Positions 1-5,728 of a stretch of DNA of 5,728 nucleotides are shown one piece after another. Every line of letters starts with the position of its first letter. Positions within the stretch are counted from its first letter, which is position 1. This DNA comes from CAZFBR01 sp035353495 [NCBI: uncultured bacterium] (GTDB lineage: Bacteria > DAOPZR01): positions 1-5,728 of the forward strand of contig CAZFBR010000219.1 in the NCBI GenBank assembly GCA_964517215.1, given 5' to 3'. The position numbers and the translations under genes were made by a program. The notes below the pieces were generated by a model. That model had not been told where the DNA came from. It was given only the letters and a program-made list of their open reading frames with translations, and ran no database searches.

Positions 1-771
1 GGCGCGGACGCGGTCATCCATCTCGCGGCGTGCAAAATCCCGCGGTACAGCAATGCCCTGCGCACGCTGCAGGTCAATATCCACGGTTCGGAGAATGTGC
101 TCAAGCTGGCGGCGGAACACAAGGTCAAGGCGGTGCTCGCCTCGACCTCCGATGTCTACGGCAAGAACCCCGACCTTCCCTTCAGCGAGGAACACAACCT
201 TGTCATGGGCTCGCCCAAGGTGGCCCGCTGGAGTTACGCCATTTCCAAGATGGTGGATGAGCAGCTGGCGCTCGCCTACGCGGCGGAATACGGGATGCCG
301 GTGGTGCTGATGCGCTTTTTCGGGTCGTACGGCCCGCATCAGAACCTGAGCTGGTGGGGCGGCCCGCAGTCGGTGTTCATTGACCTGGCGATGAAGGGCG
401 AGGCGATCACCCTGCACGGCGACGGGGAGCAGACGCGGTCGTTTACCTATGTGGATGACACGGTTGACGGGATTGTCCGCTGCCTGGAAAACGACGCGGC
501 GAACAACGAAGTGATGAATATCGGCAATAACCGCGAGATTACGATCAAGGGGCTGGCGGAAATGATCTGGGCAATGATCCGCCCGGGCGAACCGGCCAAG
601 CTCACGCTCGTGCCGTACGCGAGTTTCGGGCGCTACGAAGACGTGCGGCGGCGGGTGCCGGACATCACCAAGGCGCAGCAGCTGCTCGGGTTCACGGCGC
701 AGGTGGCGCTGGAAGAAGGACTGCCGCGGACCATCGCGTGGCAGCGGCAGGCAATGCGCGATGGCCGCTGA
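1..771 (+). CDS. NAD-dependent epimerase/dehydratase (extended SDR family), 5'-truncated
   Basis: The frame is open from base 1 and gives 256 residues before TGA at 769-771; the true start lies upstream. It begins in the strand reading DAVIHLAA, so roughly the first 60-75 residues, including the GxxGxxG NAD-binding loop, are missing. Visible extended-SDR marks (fragment numbering) are the serine/threonine-rich strand ASTSDVYG at 47-54, the catalytic YxxxK as Y79-AIS-K83, the strand and loop RFFGSYGPHQN at 105-115, and the substrate-domain signature GDGEQTRSFTYVDD at 140-153. The C-terminal part contains RRRVPDITKAQQLLGF, usual for UDP-glucose 4-epimerase and dTDP-glucose 4,6-dehydratase relatives. 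The family acts on nucleotide-sugars in the cytoplasm. Epimerase, dehydratase and decarboxylase cannot be separated from this fragment. Its end overlaps the next gene by 11 bases, suggesting translational coupling and a shared pathway. Confidence 0.93.
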   Translation, partial: GADAVIHLAACKIPRYSNALRTLQVNIHGSENVLKLAAEHKVKAVLASTSDVYGKNPDLPFSEEHNLVMGSPKVARWSYAISKMVDEQLALAYAAEYGMPVVLMRFFGSYGPHQNLSWWGGPQSVFIDLAMKGEAITLHGDGEQTRSFTYVDDTVDGIVRCLENDAANNEVMNIGNNREITIKGLAEMIWAMIRPGEPAKLTLVPYASFGRYEDVRRRVPDITKAQQLLGFTAQVALEEGLPRTIAWQRQAMRDGR

Positions 772-2188
772 CCGCGAGAAGATCCTCTTTCTGTACCCCG
801 GCCTGGAACTGACGGGCACGTATCGCGACATCATCAAGGGCGTCGGCGTGCCGCCGCAGGGGATCTGCCAGCTGGCGGCGGTGACGCGGGCGCTGGGCTA
901 CCCGACGGCGATCATCGACGCCATGGTGCTCGGGCTCGATGCGCCGAAAACGGTGGATGCGGTGCTGGCGCAGGCGCCGGCCATTGTCGGCATTTCCTGC
1001 ACCACCATGCAGATCATTGCGGCGGGTGCAATCGCCACGGAGCTCAAGCGCCGCCGGCCCGACCTGACCGTTCTCATCGGCGGGCCGCATGTGACGGTGC
1101 TGGCCGGCGAGACGATGACCCGCTTCCCCGCCTTCGATATCGGCTGCCTCGGTGAGGGTGAAACCACGATTACCGAATACCTGGCGGCGCGCGCGGCCGG
1201 GCAGCCGCTCGACGGCGTCGCCGGGCTGATCTTCCGCCGCGACGGCGGGCTGGTGACCACCGCCCCGCGCGGGTTCATCAAGGATCTTGACACGCTGCCG
1301 TTGCCGGCATGGGATTTGCTTCCCGACCTGCGCCTGCATTACCAGCAGTCGGTGGCGCGCATCGACCGGGTGCCGGCGGCATCGCTGTCGAGTTCGCGCG
1401 GCTGCCCCTACCGCTGCATTTTTTGCGCCCGCAACGTGTTCGGGGTCTCGCACCGCGCCCACAGCGCGCCCTACGTGCTGCGCATGGTCGATTACCTGAT
1501 CGAGCATTACGGGGTGCGGTCGCTGGCGTTTGAGGACGAGAACTTCGTGGTGCAGCGCGACCGGCTCACGGCGATCTGCGAGACATTCATCGCCCGGAAG
1601 CTGGATATCACCTGGAGCTGCGCCGCGCGCGTCGATCTGGTGCGGGCTGACGATCTCGCGCTGATGCGCCGTGCGGGGTGCACCAGCATCTCCTACGGGA
1701 TCGAAAGCGGCTGCCAGCGCATTCTCGACAATCTTGGCAAGGGTTTGAAGCTTGCCGGGATCGAGCGCGGGATTGCGCTGACCAACGCGGCGGGGATCCG
1801 CCCGCGCGGCTATTTCATCATCGGTTCGCCGGGCGAGGATCTGGCCAGCATTCAGGAGACGATCGACTTCGTGCGGCGGGTGCCGTTTGCCGAGGTGCAG
1901 ATGTCGCACATGTGCCCGTTCCCGGGGACGGAGCTGTACGCCACCGCGGCGCAGCACGGCACCTTTGCCAACGACTGGAGCAAACTCAACATCTGGACCC
2001 CGGTCTTCGTGCCGCGCGGACTGACGCGGGAGGAGCTGGTGCGCGAGCACAAGCGGTTTTATCGCGCGTTCTATTTCCGGCCGCGGCCGATCCTTGCCTA
2101 TGCGCTGCGGGCGCTGCATCCGGCCTATTTCGTCAAGTATGTCCGCGACGGGCTGAATGTGTTGCGCTTCATCCTGAAGAACGGCTGA
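761..2188 (+). CDS. B12-binding-domain radical SAM protein (first of three)
   Basis: The 475-residue protein has the two-domain layout of class B (cobalamin-type) radical SAM enzymes. Residues about 5-150 form a Rossmann-like B12-binding-type domain, with PPQGICQLAAVTRALGY at 31-47, IGGPHVTV at 106-113 and GEGE at 131-134. The classic cobalamin-ligand motif DxHxxG is absent, which is common in this class. A linker containing LDTLPLPAWDLLP leads to the radical SAM barrel, whose 4Fe-4S ligands are C215, C219 and C222 in CPYRCIFC. Further barrel motifs are FEDENF at 257-262, YGIESG at 312-317, GSPGE at 355-359 and PFPGTELY at 386-393. The C-terminus (about 433-475) is basic and aromatic. ATG 761 lies inside the end of the epimerase gene with only a weak CAGG upstream, so coupled re-initiation is likely. 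Methylation or radical rearrangement is inferred from the family; the substrate is unknown. It is clearly more distant from the other two radical SAM proteins here than they are from each other. Confidence 0.95.
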   Translation: MAADREKILFLYPGLELTGTYRDIIKGVGVPPQGICQLAAVTRALGYPTAIIDAMVLGLDAPKTVDAVLAQAPAIVGISCTTMQIIAAGAIATELKRRRPDLTVLIGGPHVTVLAGETMTRFPAFDIGCLGEGETTITEYLAARAAGQPLDGVAGLIFRRDGGLVTTAPRGFIKDLDTLPLPAWDLLPDLRLHYQQSVARIDRVPAASLSSSRGCPYRCIFCARNVFGVSHRAHSAPYVLRMVDYLIEHYGVRSLAFEDENFVVQRDRLTAICETFIARKLDITWSCAARVDLVRADDLALMRRAGCTSISYGIESGCQRILDNLGKGLKLAGIERGIALTNAAGIRPRGYFIIGSPGEDLASIQETIDFVRRVPFAEVQMSHMCPFPGTELYATAAQHGTFANDWSKLNIWTPVFVPRGLTREELVREHKRFYRAFYFRPRPILAYALRALHPAYFVKYVRDGLNVLRFILKNG

Positions 2189-2195
2189 CGGCGGC

Positions 2196-2200
2196 GGAGG
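2196..2200 (+). promoter_or_regulatory. Strong Shine-Dalgarno for the GTG-started radical SAM gene
   Basis: GGAGG lies 7 bases before the GTG at 2208-2210, inside the only real gap of the operon (19 bases). Its strength and spacing support this GTG as the start. The protein then begins MRVLFLFRN, matching the N-terminus of its ATG-started paralogue further downstream, MRVLFPFKN. Confidence 0.8.
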
Positions 2201-2207
2201 CGGCGCG

Positions 2208-3695
2208 GTGAGAGTTCTGTTCCTGTTTCGCAACGCGGAGTGGCTGGGAATTGAATATCTGTCGGCAATGCTGAAACAGGCCGGCCACGAGACGGATCTG
2301 GTCTTCGATCCGGGCGCGGGCGACATTGAAATGCGCATCGGCCTGCTGGATCCGCGGGCGCGGTTTAACCGCCTGCTGGCCCGCCGCCTGGCGGAATTTG
2401 CCCCGGACATGGTCTGTTTCTCAGTGCTGACCAATCTCTTCCCGTGGGTGCGTGAGCAGGCGGCGGCGGTCAAGCGGCTGCGGCCCGGGACGACGGTGGT
2501 GGCGGGCGGCATTCACCCGACCATGTTCCCCGAGGTGGTGCTGCGCGATCCGCATATCGATATCATCTGTTGCGGTGAGGGGGAGGATGCGATCGTCGAA
2601 CTGGCGGCGGCATTGGCGCGCGGCGAGCGGGAATTCGCCATCCCCAATATCGGCTATCAGCGTGGCGACGGCAGCATGGTCATCAACCCGCTGCGGCCGC
2701 TGCGCCAGGACCTTGACGCGCTGCCGCTCCCCGACAAGGAACTCTTCCACCGCTGGGGCTGTTTCGACCGGCGGCTGTATGTGATGACCGGGCGCGGCTG
2801 CCCCTACAACTGCACCTACTGTTTTAATCACACCTACAAGCGGCTGTATCAGGGGAGCGGGGCGTACGTGCGCCAGCGCAGTGTCGATAATGTCCTGCAC
2901 GAACTGCGCATCTTTGCCGCCCGCTACGGGACGCGCGACATATTTTTCTATGACGACACCTTTACCCAGAATCATGGCTGGCTGCGCGAGTTTCTGCCGC
3001 GCTACCGGGCGGAGATCGGGCTGCCGTTCGCGTGCAATGTGCGCGCCAACACCATCACCGCAGAAGTGGCGCAGCTGCTCAAGGCGAGCGGGTGCACCTA
3101 CGTGGTCATGGGCGTGGAATCGGGGACCGAGCGGGTGCGCAACGACATCATGAAGCGCAACCTGTCCGACGCAGCCATGCTGGCGGCGGCGGGGCATTTC
3201 CATGCCGCCGGGCTGACCGTGTGCACGCTGAACATTATCGGCGTGCCGGGCGAAACGGCGGAGGAGATGTGGTCGACCGTGGCGTTCAACCACCGGCTCG
3301 GCCCGCTGGGCGGCTCCATGGCCAGCACCTTCTATCCCTTCCCGGAGACCGACCTGTTTCATCTGGCGCGGGAAGCGGGGATGATGGACGAGGCGGTGCG
3401 GCTGCAGGTGGAAAACGGGGAAGGCAGCTACCGGTCGGGCAGCCTGTTGCACCATCCGGAGAAGGAGACCATCGCCCGGGTGACGGCGTTCGAGCCGCTC
3501 ATGGTGCGTTTGCCGCGCTGGACGCACCCGCTGTTCCGGCGCCTGCCGCCGCTGGCGGTTTTCCGCCTGCTGGCGGTACCGTTCTTTGCGCCGTGGCTGC
3601 ATTTCCGTTACCGGATCAGCGAACTGCTGCGGATGCAGTGGCGGTTCTGGCAGTTGACCCGCGCGGAGGCCGCGGACCATGGCGGGCCGCGATGA
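2208..3695 (+). CDS. B12-binding-domain radical SAM protein (second of three)
   Basis: The 495-residue protein starts at GTG. The B12-binding-type domain covers about 1-140, with IEYLSAMLKQAGHETDLVFD at 15-34, VCFSVLTNLFPW at 69-80, VAGGIHPT at 98-105 and CGEGED at 122-127. No DxHxxG histidine motif is present. The linker DLDALPLPDKELF at 168-180 leads to the radical SAM barrel, whose cluster cysteines are C198, C202 and C205 in CPYNCTYC. Barrel motifs are FFYDDTF at 246-252, MGVESG at 301-306 and IIGVPGET at 343-350. The usual PGT following the last barrel strand is PET at 379-381, a mild oddity. After about residue 430 comes a basic, strongly aromatic and hydrophobic tail that may bind membrane. 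About 40-50% identity by eye to the gene starting at 4486 makes the two paralogues. The stop overlaps the PHP gene's ATG. Chemistry is probably methyl transfer or another cobalamin/SAM radical reaction; the substrate is unknown. Confidence 0.95.
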   Translation: MRVLFLFRNAEWLGIEYLSAMLKQAGHETDLVFDPGAGDIEMRIGLLDPRARFNRLLARRLAEFAPDMVCFSVLTNLFPWVREQAAAVKRLRPGTTVVAGGIHPTMFPEVVLRDPHIDIICCGEGEDAIVELAAALARGEREFAIPNIGYQRGDGSMVINPLRPLRQDLDALPLPDKELFHRWGCFDRRLYVMTGRGCPYNCTYCFNHTYKRLYQGSGAYVRQRSVDNVLHELRIFAARYGTRDIFFYDDTFTQNHGWLREFLPRYRAEIGLPFACNVRANTITAEVAQLLKASGCTYVVMGVESGTERVRNDIMKRNLSDAAMLAAAGHFHAAGLTVCTLNIIGVPGETAEEMWSTVAFNHRLGPLGGSMASTFYPFPETDLFHLAREAGMMDEAVRLQVENGEGSYRSGSLLHHPEKETIARVTAFEPLMVRLPRWTHPLFRRLPPLAVFRLLAVPFFAPWLHFRYRISELLRMQWRFWQLTRAEAADHGGPR

Positions 3696-4483
3696 ACATC
3701 GACCTGCATACGCATCTCGGGTCGCTGCACCTGGAAGATGCACCGCGCCTGGCGGCGACGCTGGCGGCGAACGGGCTGGATGGAGTGGCCGTCACCAACA
3801 GCAAGGAGCTGGCGATGGCGCAGCGGCTGCGCGACGCGCTGCCCGGGGTCATGGTGGTGGTCGGACAGGAGATCGCGGCGCGCGGCTATCATGTGCTCGG
3901 GATCAACCTGACCGAGCCGGTGACCGAGCGCCAGCCGCTGGCGGCAACGGCGGCAGCCATTCATGCGCAGGGCGGGCTGGCCGTGCTGGCGCATCCGCTC
4001 GGCAGCCAGCCGAACCCGTGGCGGGTGTTGCGCGACCTCGCCGGGAGCGGGATCGATGCGGTGGAAACCTACAATGCGCTGGCGGGCTGGCTGCCGCTGG
4101 TGAATGCGGGTGCGGGCTGGGTGGCGCGCCGGGCGGGGCTGCCGGGCATCGCCGCGTCGGATGCGCATTATGCGGCCCGGTACCTCGGTTGCGGGCGGAT
4201 CACGGTTGACGCCGCCACCCCGGAAGAACTGGTGCGACGCGTGCGCGCGGGGGAGTTCACTGCCGCCGGCCGCCCGTATTTCGATGCGGCGCTGGCCCGC
4301 TTTTTCCTTCGCGGGCGCTGCCTGCTGTGCAACGGAAAACTGTCGTTTCGCGAAGCGGAAAAGACCCGGACCTGCGGCACCTGCGGGCGGATGGAGCTGA
4401 GCGCCATTGCCTGCCGGTGCGGGCATTATCTATGCACGGACTGTTGGGGACGGCGCTTTCGCGCCGGGAAAGCGGGGAACTGA
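3692..4483 (+). CDS. PHP-domain metallohydrolase-like protein with C-terminal Cys-rich zinc-binding module
   Basis: The 263-residue protein starts at the ATG of an ATGA overlap with the preceding stop. Residues 1 to about 195 resemble a minimal PHP domain of the TrpH/YciV type. Motif I is DLHTHLG (H6, H8). E60 in VVVGQE and H67 in YHVLG fit motif II, H101 in AHPLG fits the next, and D157 and H159 in ASDAHY fit the last. The usual TDH after the second strand is TNS at 35-37, so one metal ligand seems lost, and the SDG aspartate after motif I is not obvious. Residues 205-255 carry eight cysteines, described as a separate entry. PHP relatives hydrolyse phosphoesters, for example nucleotides, oligonucleotides or histidinol phosphate; whether this one is catalytic is uncertain. 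Its position between two paralogous radical SAM genes suggests a role in their pathway: removing a phosphate, processing a product, or regulation. The longer reading of this frame from further upstream is only a shadow of the previous gene. Confidence 0.9.
   Translation: MNIDLHTHLGSLHLEDAPRLAATLAANGLDGVAVTNSKELAMAQRLRDALPGVMVVVGQEIAARGYHVLGINLTEPVTERQPLAATAAAIHAQGGLAVLAHPLGSQPNPWRVLRDLAGSGIDAVETYNALAGWLPLVNAGAGWVARRAGLPGIAASDAHYAARYLGCGRITVDAATPEELVRRVRAGEFTAAGRPYFDAALARFFLRGRCLLCNGKLSFREAEKTRTCGTCGRMELSAIACRCGHYLCTDCWGRRFRAGKAGN
4316..4447 (+). other. Cysteine-rich (probable two-zinc) module at the C-terminus of the PHP protein
   Basis: Residues 209-252 of the PHP protein contain C210-x2-C213, C228-x2-C231, C241-x-C243 and C248-x2-C251, plus H245 in the string CGHYLCTDC. 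The spacing allows two Zn sites, as in zinc-ribbon or treble-clef folds, and the second half loosely resembles half a RING. From memory, the pattern CxxC, CxxC, then an alanine-rich stretch into C...GHYxCxxC resembles the cysteine-rich DUF5714-type region found in some archaeal and anaerobic bacterial proteins; this is a recollection, not a search result. Binding of Fe-S or zinc, or a role in contacting the neighbouring radical enzymes, is inference. Zinc is favoured by the paired CxxC knuckles. Confidence 0.72.
4474..4478 (+). promoter_or_regulatory. Shine-Dalgarno for the third radical SAM gene, inside the end of the PHP gene
   Basis: GGGGA ends 7 bases before the ATG at 4486. It is embedded in the last codons of the PHP gene, whose TGA occupies 4481-4483. 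The 2-base intergenic gap and this site support coupled translation and the chosen start. Confidence 0.65.
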
Positions 4484-4485
4484 AC

Positions 4486-5728
4486 ATGCGGGTGCTGTTT
4501 CCATTCAAGAACACGGGCGACTTCGGGGTGGAAATGCTTTCCGCCTACCTTAAGCGCGCCGGGCACGAGACCGAACTGATTTTCGATCCGGGCGGGGCGG
4601 ACTACATCGTTTCGCTGCCGTTCCTCAAGCTGAAGAATGTCGAGGAACTGATGGTGGAGAAGGCGCGGCGCTTCAAGCCCGACCTGGTCTGCTTCTCAAC
4701 GCTAACCAACCTGTATCCCTGGGTGCTCAACCTGGCGACGGTGCTGAAACGCGAACTGAACAATGTGCCGGTCATCGTCGGCGGCATTCATGCCACCGCC
4801 CTGCCGGAGCGGTTCCTCGAACATCCGGCGATTGACATGCTGTGCATTGGCGAGGGGGAAGAGGCGCTGCTCGAACTGGTGGAAGAGTTGAAAACCGGGA
4901 ACCTGTCCTATGCGATTCGCAACCTGTGGTTCAAGAAGCCGGACGGCAGTATCGTGCGCAATCCGGTGCGGCCGCCCATCCACGACCTCGATTCGCTGCC
5001 GTTTGCGGACAAGGCGCTCTTTGCGCCGTACGGCGTGACGACGCAGCGCCTGTATGCGATGACCGGGCGCGGCTGCCCGTTCTCCTGCACCTACTGCTGC
5101 AATCAGGTCTATCTGAACATGTACCGCGAGCTGGGCAAGTTCTGCCGGCAGAAGAGTCCGGAATATGCCATCCGCGAACTGGAATTCCATCTCGCCCAGT
5201 TTCCGCAGGTGACTGAAATCTACTTTTACGACGAAATATTTACGCTCAACAAGGAGTTCCTGCGCGAGTTCTGCGCGAAGTACAAGGAGCGGATCAAGGT
5301 GGACTTCCGCTTTTTCGTGCGCCCCGGATTTGCCGATCGCGAGATGCTGGATCTGCTGAAGGACGCGGGCGGCAAGCATGTGACCATGGGGGTGGAATGC
5401 GGCAACGAGCGCATCCTGCAGCAGGTGCTCAAGCGCAACATCACCAAACAGAATATCATTGATACCGCACGCATGGTGCGTGAGGCGGGACTGACCCTGA
5501 CGACGCTGAATATACTCGGTTTCCCCGGCGAGACGCCGGAAAACATGTGGGAGACGGTGGAGCTGAACCGCGCCCTGAAACCTGACGGGGCATGCGTCGG
5601 GGCACTGTTTCCCTACCCGGGCACGGCGATCACCGCATCGCTGATTGCCGACGGGCTGCTCGATGCCGACCGCATGCACGACGTGTGGAAGACGGGCAAG
5701 AACTCCTATCAGGACACCGTGCTCAAGC
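4486..5728 (+). CDS. B12-binding-domain radical SAM protein (third of three), 3'-truncated
   Basis: The frame is open from ATG 4486 to the window end: 414 codons plus one base, with no stop. B12-binding-type domain, about 1-140: GVEMLSAYLKRAGHETELIF at 14-33, VCFSTLTNLYPW at 68-79, VGGIHATALPE at 98-108 and IGEGEE at 121-126, with no DxHxxG. After the linker DLDSLPFADKALF, the radical SAM cluster cysteines are C197, C201 and C204 in CPFSCTYC, followed directly by an extra cysteine, C205. Barrel motifs are IYFYDEIF at 245-252, MGVECG at 301-306 (ECG where relatives have ESG), LNILGFPGET at 341-350 and LFPYPGT at 374-380. It aligns with the 2208-3695 protein over its whole visible length with few gaps, so it is a paralogue. 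By comparison perhaps 70-90 C-terminal residues are missing. Methyltransferase-like or other cobalamin/SAM radical chemistry is inferred from the family; the substrate is unknown. Confidence 0.95.
   Translation, partial: MRVLFPFKNTGDFGVEMLSAYLKRAGHETELIFDPGGADYIVSLPFLKLKNVEELMVEKARRFKPDLVCFSTLTNLYPWVLNLATVLKRELNNVPVIVGGIHATALPERFLEHPAIDMLCIGEGEEALLELVEELKTGNLSYAIRNLWFKKPDGSIVRNPVRPPIHDLDSLPFADKALFAPYGVTTQRLYAMTGRGCPFSCTYCCNQVYLNMYRELGKFCRQKSPEYAIRELEFHLAQFPQVTEIYFYDEIFTLNKEFLREFCAKYKERIKVDFRFFVRPGFADREMLDLLKDAGGKHVTMGVECGNERILQQVLKRNITKQNIIDTARMVREAGLTLTTLNILGFPGETPENMWETVELNRALKPDGACVGALFPYPGTAITASLIADGLLDADRMHDVWKTGKNSYQDTVLK

Noticed and set aside
2189-2207. Possible promoter or terminator in the largest intergenic gap
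   Set aside because: Only 19 bases, filled by a ribosome binding site; no hairpin with a T-run and no -10/-35-like pair is visible.
692-2512. Long minus-strand open frame of 606 codons
   Set aside because: It lies antisense to the first two radical SAM genes, has a low-complexity Arg/Ala/His/Pro-rich composition with no recognisable motif, and is expected by chance in high-GC coding DNA.
3032-3691. Upstream extension of the PHP frame inside the second radical SAM gene
   Set aside because: The extra 220 residues are Gly/Ala/Arg-rich and overlap a well-supported gene in another frame; the ATG at 3692 gives a standard PHP N-terminus (NIDLHTH) and a classic ATGA junction.
2421-3743. Minus-strand open frame of 440 codons
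   Set aside because: Antisense shadow of the second radical SAM gene; Arg/Gln/His/Pro-rich, no domain signature and no ribosome binding context.
3608-4426. Minus-strand open frame of 272 codons opposite the PHP gene
   Set aside because: The PHP frame carries clear HxH, AHP and SDAH motifs and paired cysteines; the opposite strand shows only biased composition.
4400-4445. A eukaryote-like RING finger at the end of the PHP protein
   Set aside because: The C-x-H-x2-C-x2-C half matches, but the last cysteine pair of a RING is missing and another CxxC precedes instead, so a generic zinc-ribbon/treble-clef module is the safer reading.
4702-5679. Minus-strand open frame of 325 codons
   Set aside because: Antisense to the third radical SAM gene, whose plus frame is open to the window end and matches its paralogue throughout.

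Overview
The window is a GC-rich (about 63-65% by eye), gene-dense stretch of bacterial DNA. It reads as the interior of a single plus-strand operon. Five genes lie head to tail with almost no spacing: an 11-base overlap, a 19-base gap, a 4-base ATGA overlap and a 2-base gap. No stretch of 300 bases lacks a gene. I see no tRNA, rRNA, CRISPR array, insertion sequence, terminator or convincing promoter. Both ends cut through genes, so the operon continues in both directions.

Layout. (1) Positions 1-771: C-terminal part of an extended short-chain dehydrogenase, a nucleotide-sugar epimerase/dehydratase. (2) 761-2188: a complete radical SAM enzyme with an N-terminal cobalamin-binding-type (Rossmann) domain. 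(3) 2208-3695: a second such enzyme, starting at GTG behind a strong ribosome binding site. (4) 3692-4483: a small PHP-family metallohydrolase-like protein fused to a C-terminal eight-cysteine, probably zinc-binding module. (5) 4486 to the window end: a third B12-type radical SAM enzyme, clearly paralogous to (3), with its C-terminus beyond the window.

Organism. The sequence contains no taxonomic marker. High GC, several B12-type radical SAM proteins in one operon and a sugar epimerase next door are typical of anaerobic or metagenome-derived lineages (PVC-group bacteria such as Kiritimatiellota or Planctomycetota, or Desulfobacterota-like groups). This is a guess.

How the genes may work together. 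Tight packing implies co-transcription and translational coupling. Known B12-type radical SAM enzymes methylate or rearrange unactivated carbons, often on lipids, pigments or natural products. The epimerase suggests an activated sugar in the same pathway. The PHP protein could hydrolyse a phosphoester or serve as an accessory or regulatory factor. A biosynthetic route to a modified glycolipid, surface glycan or small molecule is the simplest reading, but the substrate cannot be deduced. The most distinctive points are the PHP/cysteine-rich fusion with a degenerate metal motif, and its position between two paralogous radical SAM genes.
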